NCBI GenBank assembly: GCA_951329385.1
Contig: OX589610.1
Coordinates: 29,491,033 to 29,555,032, forward strand
DNA length: 64,000 nt
From: Polia nebulosa
Taxonomy: Eukaryota; Arthropoda; Insecta; Lepidoptera; Noctuidae
Reading direction: 5' to 3'
This document shows, piece by piece, positions 35,096 to 44,955 of the stretch; the stretch's first letter is position 1; every line of letters begins with the position of its first letter. A program made the position numbers and the translations under genes. Under the pieces are notes generated by a model. It made no database searches and was not told where the DNA came from. It was given only the letters and a program-made list of their open reading frames with translations.

Positions 35096-35164
35096 TTACT
35101 ACATTGTATTTTGTTAAGACACCTAAACTATATTGTTATAATATAATTAAGTATCTTGGTTTTC
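34668..35164 (-). other. 3' UTR and poly(A) of element F, structured end
   Basis: The end differs from the other families. GGCAGGAGTG (34685-34694) pairs with CACTCCTGCC (34774-34783), enclosing a second stem (CCAGGCTG-type arms near 34711 and 34731) and GTCAG/CTGAC (about 34744-34760). J has the same structure at 63838-63936, with the sequences diverging beyond it. An internal run of 31 A on the sense strand (35064-35094) lies about 70 bases after the ORF2 stop. The remainder is AT-rich with no gene. Confidence 0.7.
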
Positions 35165-38100
35165 TTATACTATTTTATTTCTACTTACTACTATTGATGC
35201 TATCTTTATACAATAATCTAAAAATCTACTTCTTTTTTTGTTGTCTTCCATTAATTTTGGTAAATTTACGATAGCCAGTTTCTCATCGAGGTCTTGTTCT
35301 GCCTCGTACCGCGCTTTCGCTGTGATCGGGCACTCGAGCAGAACATGGGCGACTGTTTCGTTTTGTCCCGGCTCACAGGCGCACGATGCGTTCTCCTTAC
35401 ACCTGAAGCGTTTCAGGTATGCAGAGAACCCACCGTGCCCCGTGAGAATCTGGGTAGTGAGGTTAGTTGGCTCAAATTTACGCACTACCCTATACGCCGC
35501 AACCGCATCTGGGAAGAACAGTTTAGTGCCAGAGGCTGTTGCCCCTGACTTATATCTCCCGTTCCACTCGTCAAGCGACTCCATACGGATCTGCCGTTTG
35601 ACGAATGAAACGGGGCACAGATCGTAGTCCGGCTTCTTCTTCGACCCCAAGGCGGCTTCCTTTGCGAGTTGGTCGGCTCGCTCGTTGCCCTCCAATCCTG
35701 CGTGGGCCTTGATCCAGAACAAGGAGACACTCTTGTTCTGGAGCTTACAGCGACGGAGGGTGTCTCTAGTTTCCACTGCCAGGGGATGGGGGGAACTCGC
35801 ATTGACCACCGACTGGAGCGCCGCCATGGAGTCGCAGAAAATGCCGAACGTGTCTTCCCTTCGTTTGAGTACTTCACCAGCCGCTCTGTGTAGGGCCAAT
35901 AGCTCCGCCTGATAGACGGTGCAGTAAGACGGCAAAGCAAGCTTGAGGGCCTTTACTTCAGTGGCGCTATTCCACAAGGATAGCGCCGCCCCGACCCTGC
36001 CCTCAATCTTGCTGCCGTCTGTGAAAATACGCACAGCGAAATCGCTGTGGTTCCGGTATCGTTCCTCGTCTATCAGGCTGTCGAACTGCAGTGTGGTTTG
36101 CTCCGCAGGGTGCGGGGACTCGATCGCTGGAGCCATCCGCTCAACCTCCCTGCCTCCTAGCACCGGCTGGGGCACCCCCCTCTTGGCCTCGTACAGCGCA
36201 GCCGCCTCGCGGATGCGCAAGTCGAGTGGGAGTATCCCGGCCAGCACCAGTGCCGAGTTAAGGGAGACCGTGCGGTAGGCTCTACACAGCTTTTGCGCAA
36301 ACCCTCTTTGGACCACATTTAATTGCTTGATGACCCCTAGCTTGTTGGCGGCTGGTGCCCATGCACTTGCGGCGTACAGCAGTGTTGGCTCAATGGCTGC
36401 AGTATATATGACCCGGATAACTTCAGGGTGCAAACCCCAGCTAACCCGGGCCGCCCTGGCCAGCTGCTTGTAGATAGCTATCGCCTTCTTACAGGCGATA
36501 GCTATGTGCTTGTTGAAGGTCAAGTTCGCGTCTATCGTGAGGCCCAGGATTTTTATATCTTGGGACATACCAATGTCGATCCCACCCATGCTCAAGCGCG
36601 GCGTGTCGTACTTCAGCCTTCGCGTTAACACCATCGCACAGGTTTTGTGCGGCGCGAATTTGAGCTTATTTCGGACACCCCACGCTCGAACATGTTCCAG
36701 AGCGGCATTGGCCTGTCCCTCGATTTCTACCGCAGTTTCGCCGTCGAACACCATTACGACGTCGTCGGCGAATGCCTGACAGTAGTAGCCTCTACCTTCC
36801 AGCTGTTTAAGGAGAGGGTCCAGTATAAGGTTCCAGAAAATAGGGCCCCCAATGGAGCCCTGGACGCATCCCTTGCTAGTCGACCTTCTGCTCTCCTCCC
36901 CGGCGTATCTCACGTTGACCCTCCTGTCGCTGAGATAGCTGCTGACTACTCGTCTCAAATTTACAGGACACTTTTCCTCAGCCAATCGTACCTTAATGGC
37001 AGGCCACCATGCACTGTCGAAGGCTCCCTCTATATCCAGTGACACAAGCGTGACGGTTTTCTTTTGTGCCAACTTTGTGCGGATGTGCTGCACGAGAGTA
37101 TAGAGGGAGTCTTCGGTGCTCTTTTGGGGCATAAAGCCGTATTGACGAGTACTTATCCTGGGGAGCAAGTAGAATTTGAGACGAGCAACCAGCATCTTTT
37201 CGTACACCTTCCCTAGTACAGGCAAGAGCCCAATCGGCCTGTACGATTTCGGTTCGGTGTACGAGTCTTTGCCTGGCTTTCTGAGTACAACCACCGTTGC
37301 TTCCTTCCAGGATTTCGGGAAGTGGTGGTACGCCAGGCATTTGTTCAGCAGCGACAGGAAGAATTCCGGGTCACATTTAATAGCCTGAGAGCAGATGTCG
37401 GCAGTGAGGCCGTCGGCTCCCGGGGCCTTTTTTGGGTTGAACGACCTCATGGACCTATCCAGCTCGCTTTGGGTAAACGGTGGGTCATGCCGTTCATCAT
37501 GACACCACTCGTTTACCATTTCTGCCAGTAGTCGGGTTTGGCGATGGTCCATGTTGTCGTCTTCCTCACGGTCCTCGGGGTAGAACGTCTCGGCCAACAG
37601 CCTCACCGAGCCCTTCGCGTCCAGTGTCTCGCCTCCGGACTGTAGGGGCAGATCCTCCTCTCTCTTCGCGACCTTTCCCATGACCCTGTATATACCTTCC
37701 CAGACCCCCTCCTTGTCCTGCTTTCCACAAAACTGCTTCCAACTTTCCTCAGTTGCTCTCTTTACAGCCTCCTCGTATTTTTTCTTTTCTATTAGGTACA
37801 GCCTAACCACCATCTCTCTCCGGACCGGCGCTGCGTTCCTGACTCTGCGTTTCCTAGTGGCGACCAGCTTCTTTATCCTCGCGAGCTCCTTGGACCACCA
37901 CGGCAAGGTAAGTGTTTCTGTTTTCTTTTTGATTTGTAAAGTGTGTGTACATGTGTCAGTTACGGCTTGTGTGAATGTGTTTATGGTGTGTTCTAATTTT
38001 TCTATGGTATTTATGTTTGTAAGTTCCGTAACTGTTAACTTATTTTCCAGCATGATTCGAGAAAGTTTCTCACGAAACTGTCTCCAATCAGCCTTCTTAG

Positions 38101-38860
38101 TGTTATACAATCTTGTGGTGCGCTCAATGTTTATTCCCTTTGATTTTTGTAAGTGTATGCCAAAAAAGATGCCGTTGTGGTCGGAACTCGTGAGTCCTTC
38201 CGCGATTCGCCAGCCGTCCACCAGGTCCAGCAAGTCCGCCGAACAGGCCGTCACATCCACGCGGCTGCTGTACCTTTTGCCTCCCCTTATGGTGTCAAAT
38301 GTAGGGATGTCCCCCACGTTGAGCACCTGCAACCCCATTTCCTCCAGTGCTCCACTCATTTGCTCCCCTCTCGGATCCTCGTCGCCACTGCCCCACCAGG
38401 TACTCTTCGCGTTAGCGTCTCCTCCAATGACCAACCTGCTAGGACCTACGTCTTGCTCCACTCGTTTGAGGTGCTCCAGGTATGGCTCTATGGGTTTTCC
38501 GGGCTCGAAGTAGAAGGACACCAGCGTGATCGTCCAGGCTCTGGTTCGGACTCCCACCACAACGATGTTTTTTGTGGTGAGTTGCGGGTACTGCATAATG
38601 TCCAAATCATGGTCAAAGACAGCTATAGCTGCCTTTACAGTCCCATCTCCTCCCTCAGAGCTCTGGAAGACCCTTACGCCCCGGTAGCCCTTCATCCTTC
38701 TCACCCCACCCACATAGGGCTCCTGGAGCAACGCTACGGCAAGTTTCCGCTTGTTAGCTTCCAACATCAGCTCATTCGTGGCCAGCTGACTCCGATGCAG
38801 GTTGGCCTGGACCACTTTGTACTGGTGGGTATCAGGGGCAACTTTAGCAATATGCCACAC
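35165..38860 (-). CDS. ORF2 (endonuclease-reverse transcriptase-RNase H), element F
   Basis: This is an intact frame of about 1,231 codons. Endonuclease motifs are QANLHR (18), QEPYVGG (46), GGDANAKSTWWGS (147), DVTAC (202) and SSDHNG (225). Reverse transcriptase includes YRPIGLLPVLGK, YGFMPQKSTEDSL, SLDIEGAFDSAWW, GCVQGSIGGP and FADD near 700. RNase H has FTDGSKIEG, YQAEL, FCDSMAAL and HAGLEGNERADQLAKEAA. The terminal finger reads RCKENASCACEPG..H..C. The first codon drawn is GTG; no AUG lies in frame before residue 32, and that one would cut away the QANLHR strand. This is a full catalytic protein in a truncated element that has lost its promoter and ORF1, so its expression is doubtful. Confidence 0.9.
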   Translation of the reverse strand: MWHIAKVAPDTHQYKVVQANLHRSQLATNELMLEANKRKLAVALLQEPYVGGVRRMKGYRGVRVFQSSEGGDGTVKAAIAVFDHDLDIMQYPQLTTKNIVVVGVRTRAWTITLVSFYFEPGKPIEPYLEHLKRVEQDVGPSRLVIGGDANAKSTWWGSGDEDPRGEQMSGALEEMGLQVLNVGDIPTFDTIRGGKRYSSRVDVTACSADLLDLVDGWRIAEGLTSSDHNGIFFGIHLQKSKGINIERTTRLYNTKKADWRQFREKLSRIMLENKLTVTELTNINTIEKLEHTINTFTQAVTDTCTHTLQIKKKTETLTLPWWSKELARIKKLVATRKRRVRNAAPVRREMVVRLYLIEKKKYEEAVKRATEESWKQFCGKQDKEGVWEGIYRVMGKVAKREEDLPLQSGGETLDAKGSVRLLAETFYPEDREEDDNMDHRQTRLLAEMVNEWCHDERHDPPFTQSELDRSMRSFNPKKAPGADGLTADICSQAIKCDPEFFLSLLNKCLAYHHFPKSWKEATVVVLRKPGKDSYTEPKSYRPIGLLPVLGKVYEKMLVARLKFYLLPRISTRQYGFMPQKSTEDSLYTLVQHIRTKLAQKKTVTLVSLDIEGAFDSAWWPAIKVRLAEEKCPVNLRRVVSSYLSDRRVNVRYAGEESRRSTSKGCVQGSIGGPIFWNLILDPLLKQLEGRGYYCQAFADDVVMVFDGETAVEIEGQANAALEHVRAWGVRNKLKFAPHKTCAMVLTRRLKYDTPRLSMGGIDIGMSQDIKILGLTIDANLTFNKHIAIACKKAIAIYKQLARAARVSWGLHPEVIRVIYTAAIEPTLLYAASAWAPAANKLGVIKQLNVVQRGFAQKLCRAYRTVSLNSALVLAGILPLDLRIREAAALYEAKRGVPQPVLGGREVERMAPAIESPHPAEQTTLQFDSLIDEERYRNHSDFAVRIFTDGSKIEGRVGAALSLWNSATEVKALKLALPSYCTVYQAELLALHRAAGEVLKRREDTFGIFCDSMAALQSVVNASSPHPLAVETRDTLRRCKLQNKSVSLFWIKAHAGLEGNERADQLAKEAALGSKKKPDYDLCPVSFVKRQIRMESLDEWNGRYKSGATASGTKLFFPDAVAAYRVVRKFEPTNLTTQILTGHGGFSAYLKRFRCKENASCACEPGQNETVAHVLLECPITAKARYEAEQDLDEKLAIVNLPKLMEDNKKRSRFLDYCIKIASIVVSRNKIV

Positions 38861-38894
38861 TGGTTCTTGCTAGGCTGTCCCACTTCATCCGCGT
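38842..38894 (-). pseudogene. ORF1 C-terminal remnant, element F
   Basis: Only the last codons of ORF1 remain (RMKWDSLARTSVAYC then TAA), too short for ORF prediction. They show that truncation occurred just inside ORF1 and that the conserved AYC-stop junction is kept. Confidence 0.8.
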
Positions 38895-38973
38895 GGTTAG
38901 GTTAGGTTAGGTTAGGTTAGGTTAGGTTAGGTTAGGTTAGGTTAGGTTAGGTTAGGTTAGGTTAGGTTAGGTT

Positions 38974-38977
<4 letters not shown>
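38895..38977 (+). repeat. TTAGG telomere repeats between F and G (about 16 units)
   Basis: A uniform GGTTAGG array separates the truncated 5' end of F from the poly(T) of G. Confidence 0.96.
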
Positions 38978-39022
<45 letters not shown>

Positions 39023-39456
39023 GCACTACCTCCAACATCGTTGGAGCCTATAATTACACTTATTATTTCTACTCATTCATTCCAGTTCTCGCTTTTATGC
39101 CTCTCGTACTTGTATGCTTCATACTGTTTCTTTCTTTCATTCATCATCTTTCGCACTTGAGGTCGGGGACTGACCATCTATCTTTTCTATTCCTATTTAA
39201 TTGTTGTCTATGTATCTATCTAGTCTACTTCTTTCTTTATTACTAATTTGCATACTGCTTAACCAGGGAGGGTGGGTTTGGGATATTTTCTTTTATTTTA
39301 TTTGCACATTTTATTCTATTAGTAATCTAATTTTTAACAATCTTATTTATAAACATTTTTCTTTACTTATATTATTCTTAACTATTTTAACATAAAATCT
39401 TTCTTTTCCCAATTGCTTGCTAACTTCTTAACTAAGGAGAACGGGTATGGGATTTC

Positions 39457-39487
<31 letters not shown>

Positions 39488-39665
39488 TTTTTTTTTTTTT
39501 TTTTTTACATCACTTCTTACTTTGTTTCCACATTTTATTTTTCTAATCATCTTATTTTATACTTCTTATTTCTAAACATTTTTCTTTTATTATTCTTAAC
39601 TATCTTTACATTTGTTGCATATGTTCACATCTATATACATATTATATATCGTGAACATACTTTTC
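38976..39665 (-). other. 3' UTR and poly(A) of element G
   Basis: The end hairpin has arms CTCCAA (39030-39035) and TTGGAG (39041-39046) with a 5-nt loop. The shared AGTTCTCGC..CTCTCGTACT block lies at about 39083. A diverged duplication of roughly 170 bases is visible: segments starting GGGATATTTTC (about 39278) and GGGATTTCTTC (about 39449) continue in parallel through AACATTTTTCTTT. The second copy contains long T runs (39459-39506). No gene is seen. Confidence 0.65.
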
Positions 39666-42600
39666 TTAATCTGACTTATTTCTATTATTTACTATACAAA
39701 CTATTTTTCTACAATATTTAAAGAATGTTTCTCTATCTCTGCTCTTAACTATTTCTGGCAAATTTTCTATATTTAACGCTATGTTGAGTTTCTGTTCCAG
39801 TTCGAAACGATCCCTGGAGAACACAGGGCAGTGTAGGATTAGGTGCTCAACCGATTCGTCCGCTTCTGGTTCGCATATGCATGATGGACTCTCCTTACAC
39901 CTGAAGCGATTCAAGTATGAGGAGAATCCACCATGCCCAGTAAACACCTGAGTCAAGACTCCGTCCAGCTTTATTTTGCGGATTACTTTATAAGCTTCTA
40001 TCGCGCTCGGAAAGAACATTTTTGTTACAGAGGCCGTTTCTCCTGTTCTGTACCTTTTGTCCCATTCGCAGAGCGTCTGCTCACGGATCGTACGCTTTGC
40101 GAATGAGACAGGGCAACGGTCATATTCGGGCCTAACTTTCGACTTCAGGGCCGCGTCCTTCGCCAGTTGGTCGGCTCTTTCGTTCCCGGCCAATCCCGCA
40201 TGTGCCTTGATCCAAAATAATGCGACTTCCTTATTCTGACTCATGCAGTTGGCGATATGCCGTCGCGTCTCAACCGCCAATGGATGGGGGGCGCTCGTGT
40301 TGGTGACGGTCTCGAGAGCGGCTCTTGAGTCACTAAATATGCCAAACGTGTTCTCCCGGTGCTTCGACACGACCTCCGCTGCTCTACATAAGGCCAGTAA
40401 TTCCGCCTGGTAGACGGTACAGTACGGTGAGAGGGCAAATTTGCGGGCCTTTGTCTCTGCCGTACTATCCCATACCGACATTGCCGCTCCAACTTTGCCC
40501 CCGATCTTACTACCATCCGTAAAGATTCTCACAGCAAAATTGTTGTGGTGATTGTATTGATCTTCGTCTACCAGGCTGTCGAATTTTAACCTTACCTGCC
40601 CTGCGGGATGTGGGGCGTCCATCTTTGATGCCATTCGCTCCACCTCCCTATCACCTAGCCCTTTCATGGGCGCTCCCTTCTTGGCTTCGTATAGTGAAGC
40701 AGCCTCACGTACTCTTAGGTCCAGAGGGAGCGTGCCCGCCAGCAATAGTGCCGCGTTCAGCGAGACAGTGCGGTACGACTTGCACATTTTTTGTGCAAAG
40801 CCCCTCTGAACAACACCTAGCTGCTTTTGCACCCCCAACTTCTTCGCTGCCGGTGCCCATGCGGCCGATGCGTACAAGACTATAGGCTCCACAGCCGCCA
40901 CGTAAATCGTCCGGATTATCTCGGGGTTCAACCCCCAGCTGACCCGGGCCGCCTTTACTAGCCGCTTGTAGATGCCTACAGCCCTTCTACAGATGTTTGT
41001 GACGTGGGAGTTAAAGGTCAGTTTATCATCGATAGTTAGCCCGAGGATCTTGATTTCATTGGTCATTCCAATGTCGACCCCTCCCATGCTCAAGCGCGGT
41101 GTGTCATATTTCAGTCGATTTGTAATTAACATAGCGCAGGTCTTGTGTGGCGCGAATTTTAGTTTGTTACTGACACCCCACGCTTGAACATGTTCGAGGG
41201 CGGCATTGGCTTGGCTCTCAATTTCCCGGGCCTCCGTACCGCTAAAAACCAACACCACGTCATCCGCGAAGGCCTGACAGCGATATCCCAGTTGCTCGAG
41301 CTGTTTTAGCAACGGATCCAACAGCAGATTCCAAAGAATTGGTCCCCCTATCGATCCCTGGACGCAACCCTTCTCCGTGCCTCTTCTGTGGCTCGCCCCT
41401 GCATACCTTACCTCAACTGCCCTCTCGCTCAAGTAGCTGTCGATGACCCGCCTCAAGTTCACAGGACACTTCTCCTCCGCCAGTCTAGTCCTAATAGCCG
41501 GCCACCATGCACTGTCGAAGGCGCCCTCGATATCTAGGGAGACTACCATGATTAATTTTTTCTCCTTCAATTTAGCGTCAATATGGTTCATAAGATTTAC
41601 GAGGGCGTCTTCAGTGCTCCTTTGTGGCATGAATCCAAACTGGCGGGCACTGATTCCGGGTAATATGTGAAACTTGAGGCGGCTCACCAGCATCTTCTCA
41701 TAGATTTTCCCTAGCACGGGCAAGAGTCCTATCGGCCTGTAAGATTTAGGTGTTGTGTAACTTTCTTTACCTGGCTTTCTCAGCACAACCACTATCGCCT
41801 CTTTCCAGGTTTTTGGGAAGTAGTGGTGGGCCAGGCATTTGTTTACAAGTGCTAGGAAGTATCCCTGGGCTGCTGCAATGGCGTGGGAGCAAATGTCTGC
41901 CGTGAATCCATCCGCTCCAGGGGCCTTTTTAGGGTTAAAGGACCCGGCCGCGACCTCAAGTTCATTTGGGGTAAAAGGCGGGTCATGATCATCATGACCT
42001 CCGTCGTTTACCGTTTCTGCTAGGGCTCTTATTTGCAGGTGTTGTTGGGTATCGCTATCTTCTAGGTCTCTTGGATAGAAGACTTCGGCCAGATACCTTG
42101 CTGATCCCTCCGCATCTAGTTCTACGCCTTCTTTTTTCAGGGGTAGGTCTTCTTCCCTTCTCGTTGTTCTCCCTATTACTCTATAAATTCCTTCCCACAT
42201 TCCTTCCTTGTCTTGCTTCCCACAGAAGTCCTTCCAGCTATCCGTCATCGCCTTCTTAACAGCTTGCTCATACCTATCTTTTTCTTCCAGGTACAGATTG
42301 ACAACCCTCTGTCTTCGGCGCGGCGCAGCGTTCCTGATCCTCCTTCTTCTGGTAGTGACCTCCTTCTTCATGGTTGCGAGTTGCTCAGACCACCACGGCA
42401 TTGTAAGTATTTCTTTTTTATTTTTGTTGGGTATTGTTTGCTTGCATGCTAGTGTGATTGCTTCATTATATTTAATTATTGTTTGCTCTAATTCTGTTGT
42501 GTTGTTAATTTTTCCTATTTCACTTTCTGTTAACTGTTTTTCTAGCATAATTTGGAGCAATTTCTCATGAAATTGCTCCCAATTTGCTTTTTTGGTGTTG

Positions 42601-43340
42601 TAGATGCGTGTTGTCCTCTCTATATTGATGCCTTTCGATTTTTGTAGTTTTATTCCAAAGATTATGCCGCTGTGGTCCGAGCTCGTCATACTCTCCACCA
42701 CCCTCCATTCATCTACCAGATCTAGGATCTCCTCTGAGCATGCCGTCACGTCGATGTGGCTGCTGTACCTTTTTCCTCCACGTATGGTGTCGTACTTTGG
42801 GAGGTCACCGCTGTTAAGGATGTGCAATCCCATCTCTAGAATTCCTCCACTCATCTGCTCTCCTCTGTGATCCTCAGCCCCGCTGCCCCACCAGGTGCTC
42901 TTGGCATTTGCGTCGCCTCCTATAATTAATTTCTTTCTTGCCTTACTGTTTATTGTCTTTAAACGTTCAATGTCCTGGTCTATTGGTTGTTCTGCATCGA
43001 AGTAATATGACACGGTGGTAATTGTCCAAGCCTTCGTTCTTATTTTGACCGTTGTAATGTTGTTAGTGGTTTGGTCTATACACTGTATTACGTCGAAGTC
43101 TTTATTTAATATGGCGATCGCTGCCTTTATGGGCCCTTCCCCTGTGCTTGAGTTTTGGTAGATTCTTACCCCTTTATAGTTTTTCACTCTACCTTCTTTT
43201 CCTACATAGGGTTCTTGCATCAGCACTATTGATGCTTTTCGTTTTTGGGCTTCCAAGAGCACCTCATTGGTGGCCAGCTGGCTTCTCCGAAGATTTGCTT
43301 GGATGACTTTATACGTTTGAATGCTCCCCGGGACAACCTC
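39666..43340 (-). CDS. ORF2 (endonuclease-reverse transcriptase-RNase H), element G
   Basis: The open frame is intact. The first plausible codon after the ORF1 stop is GAG at 43338-43340, and the frame is closed by TAG at 43350-43352. A GTG at 43260-43262 and an AUG within VLMQEPY are the first start-like codons, both too late to include QANLRR. Motifs are QANLRR, QEPYVGK, GGDANAKSTWWGS, DVTAC, SSDHSG; reverse transcriptase with YRPIGLLPVLGK, SLDIEGAFDSAWW, GCVQGSIGGP and FADD; RNase H with FTDGSKIGG, YQAEL, FSDSRAAL and HAGLAGNERADQLAKDAA; terminal finger RCKESPSCICEPE..H..C. Length is about 1,225 codons, matching the others. Confidence 0.9.
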   Translation of the reverse strand, partial: EVVPGSIQTYKVIQANLRRSQLATNEVLLEAQKRKASIVLMQEPYVGKEGRVKNYKGVRIYQNSSTGEGPIKAAIAILNKDFDVIQCIDQTTNNITTVKIRTKAWTITTVSYYFDAEQPIDQDIERLKTINSKARKKLIIGGDANAKSTWWGSGAEDHRGEQMSGGILEMGLHILNSGDLPKYDTIRGGKRYSSHIDVTACSEEILDLVDEWRVVESMTSSDHSGIIFGIKLQKSKGINIERTTRIYNTKKANWEQFHEKLLQIMLEKQLTESEIGKINNTTELEQTIIKYNEAITLACKQTIPNKNKKEILTMPWWSEQLATMKKEVTTRRRRIRNAAPRRRQRVVNLYLEEKDRYEQAVKKAMTDSWKDFCGKQDKEGMWEGIYRVIGRTTRREEDLPLKKEGVELDAEGSARYLAEVFYPRDLEDSDTQQHLQIRALAETVNDGGHDDHDPPFTPNELEVAAGSFNPKKAPGADGFTADICSHAIAAAQGYFLALVNKCLAHHYFPKTWKEAIVVVLRKPGKESYTTPKSYRPIGLLPVLGKIYEKMLVSRLKFHILPGISARQFGFMPQRSTEDALVNLMNHIDAKLKEKKLIMVVSLDIEGAFDSAWWPAIRTRLAEEKCPVNLRRVIDSYLSERAVEVRYAGASHRRGTEKGCVQGSIGGPILWNLLLDPLLKQLEQLGYRCQAFADDVVLVFSGTEAREIESQANAALEHVQAWGVSNKLKFAPHKTCAMLITNRLKYDTPRLSMGGVDIGMTNEIKILGLTIDDKLTFNSHVTNICRRAVGIYKRLVKAARVSWGLNPEIIRTIYVAAVEPIVLYASAAWAPAAKKLGVQKQLGVVQRGFAQKMCKSYRTVSLNAALLLAGTLPLDLRVREAASLYEAKKGAPMKGLGDREVERMASKMDAPHPAGQVRLKFDSLVDEDQYNHHNNFAVRIFTDGSKIGGKVGAAMSVWDSTAETKARKFALSPYCTVYQAELLALCRAAEVVSKHRENTFGIFSDSRAALETVTNTSAPHPLAVETRRHIANCMSQNKEVALFWIKAHAGLAGNERADQLAKDAALKSKVRPEYDRCPVSFAKRTIREQTLCEWDKRYRTGETASVTKMFFPSAIEAYKVIRKIKLDGVLTQVFTGHGGFSSYLNRFRCKESPSCICEPEADESVEHLILHCPVFSRDRFELEQKLNIALNIENLPEIVKSRDRETFFKYCRKIVCIVNNRNKSD

Positions 43341-44955
43341 AGCAGTATGCTATGGACGCTCTAGCTATTGCATCCCATTTTCTCCTCACTTGGCATCCCG
43401 GACTGAAAACATTATGTTTCCGGTCTTCCACGTTGGCTTTTTTACAGTTTATACATTCTGGTGCCTCTCCGATTACTTTGTCTGGGCATTCTGTGTGGAA
43501 GTGCGGTCCACCACAGTAGCTACAGAGGTCCTGCGTCTCCTTGCAGAACCTTCGCCCATGTCCATATCCCAAGCATCTGGAACATTGTACCAGAGGGGAC
43601 TGGTCCTGGACTCGGGCATATCGGAGGTCTATTTTCAATCTGCCATTTTCCATCGCTCTTCTCCATATAGCAGGGGGCACAGTCACTACAATGTGGCCGG
43701 TGTGTGGATTTCTGGCTTTCTTCCTGTATTTTATCTTTACAGTGTCCAACTCGTTGTCGAGGTCCTGGAAAACATTCCGGTTCTGATTCTTAAGGGCTTT
43801 CAACACTTCTTCATCCGTATGTACTAGCAGTACGTCCTTAAGAATCAGGAGCGGGTTTTTGTTCTTCATTTCCTCCACAACGAGGTGGTCTCCTGCTGCT
43901 TCTAGTCTTTCTTTTACCTTCCTCCTGTCTTCTTGGGTTTTACATCCCATGATGACCTTTCCATCTTTTGCCTTTCTGACCTTTTCCACTTCTATCCACC
44001 CTTCCTTTGCGTCCACTGCTTTTCTTATCTTCTCTAGCACTTCCTCCCCTGTATCATCACCATTCTTAGATGTTACAACTACGGAGTGCAGTGCTGTTCT
44101 TTCTGGCACTGATCTGGCCTTTAGTCCTTCTGCCGCTACTCTCGCATAAGTTGTCTTCTCTATAATATCCTTTTGCCCTTCTATCATCATCTTTAGTTTT
44201 TCCATTTTTCTTCCATTTTCAGCTATCAGTCTATTGTTTTCTTCAATTTTCTTTATTATTTGGTCATCGTCCCCTTTCCTTTCCCTATCTTTTGTTCCTT
44301 GCTCCTTTGTGTCTTTTTCCATGTCTGTTTGCGTTGGGTTTGTCGCTGTTGTTCCGTTTGTTTTTTCCCTCTCGAAATTTTCGTCTAACCTTCTTGCGGC
44401 AGGGACCATTTTGGTCAACTCATACAACCTGTCTAAAGCTTTCTTTACTTCCAGCTTGACGTCTCTTCTCAAGTTCTGGAATCGGTTGAGATTTTCCATG
44501 CCTTTTTTATGTATTGCAGTAGCTTCTGCCAATCTGTTTGAGTAAATTGTTTTTGTTGCGCTACTAGTTTTTATTGGGCTTGGCGTAGGCAGAGGTTGAG
44601 TCTTCTTTTTTATTACTGTGGCTGTATTTAGGGCCTGCTGTGTTGTGTTTGTTGGTGTTTTTTGTGGGGAATGTTTTGTTCCCGAGGGAATACTGCTTTC
44701 GGGTTGAGCAGGCTGCATCGTCTGATTTATCATCGATTTTTCGCCCATCAGGGCCGTCTTTGTTGTTTTTGGAGCCTTTGGCCCCTGTCTTGCAGCTGCT
44801 GACCCTTGTTCTATTATTTCAATAGACTTTCGGACATTTCGAGGCTTCGATTTTTCTAGTCCAGCCATCGTCGTCTCCTCCACTTTCGAGGCCTGTGCGT
44901 CTATGATTTGCGAGCTGTCCTTTTGCAGTTCTTGTTTTTGTGGTGAGCGGATCAT
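43339..44955 (-). CDS. ORF1 (Gag-like zinc-knuckle protein), element G
   Basis: This is an intact 538-residue frame, the longest intact ORF1 here. It starts MIRSPQK, where the other elements have RTPxK, so a Ser replaces Thr in the S/T-P-x-K motif. The N-terminal region is Thr/Lys/Pro-rich with VRKSIEI in place of VRRSIGEWEA. A charged helical part, TTYARVAAEG and LHSVVV follow. Knuckles are CSRCLGYGHGRRFC, CSYCGGPHFHTEC and a third starting CINC. It ends IAYC and uses TGA where the other elements use TAA. The longer N-terminus accounts for the extra length. Confidence 0.88.
   Translation of the reverse strand: MIRSPQKQELQKDSSQIIDAQASKVEETTMAGLEKSKPRNVRKSIEIIEQGSAAARQGPKAPKTTKTALMGEKSMINQTMQPAQPESSIPSGTKHSPQKTPTNTTQQALNTATVIKKKTQPLPTPSPIKTSSATKTIYSNRLAEATAIHKKGMENLNRFQNLRRDVKLEVKKALDRLYELTKMVPAARRLDENFEREKTNGTTATNPTQTDMEKDTKEQGTKDRERKGDDDQIIKKIEENNRLIAENGRKMEKLKMMIEGQKDIIEKTTYARVAAEGLKARSVPERTALHSVVVTSKNGDDTGEEVLEKIRKAVDAKEGWIEVEKVRKAKDGKVIMGCKTQEDRRKVKERLEAAGDHLVVEEMKNKNPLLILKDVLLVHTDEEVLKALKNQNRNVFQDLDNELDTVKIKYRKKARNPHTGHIVVTVPPAIWRRAMENGRLKIDLRYARVQDQSPLVQCSRCLGYGHGRRFCKETQDLCSYCGGPHFHTECPDKVIGEAPECINCKKANVEDRKHNVFSPGCQVRRKWDAIARASIAYC

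Larger units (their letters stand above)
34668..38894 (-). mobile_element. Element F, TRAS-like LINE, 5'-truncated within ORF1
   Basis: The 3' UTR and ORF2 are complete, but the sequence stops 15 codons into the ORF1 tail and joins TTAGG repeats directly at 38895. This is classic 5' truncation from incomplete reverse transcription. The ORF2 start region matches element A, and the 3' end matches J, so A, F and J form one family. The poly(A) is short (about 16). Confidence 0.88.

Noticed and set aside
37680..38513. Plus-strand open frame of 277 codons
   Set aside because: It lies antisense to the intact ORF2 of F, and similar antisense frames recur over the same region in other elements. It has no recognisable domain and is a shadow of ORF2 codon use.
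38153..38905. Plus-strand open frame of 250 codons
   Set aside because: It is antisense to the endonuclease region of F and runs into TTAGG repeats. No family is recognisable.
38895..38977. Internal TTAGG arrays as remnants of chromosome fusion
   Set aside because: All arrays have one orientation and sit precisely at element ends, which is explained by target-specific insertion; no head-to-head array is present.
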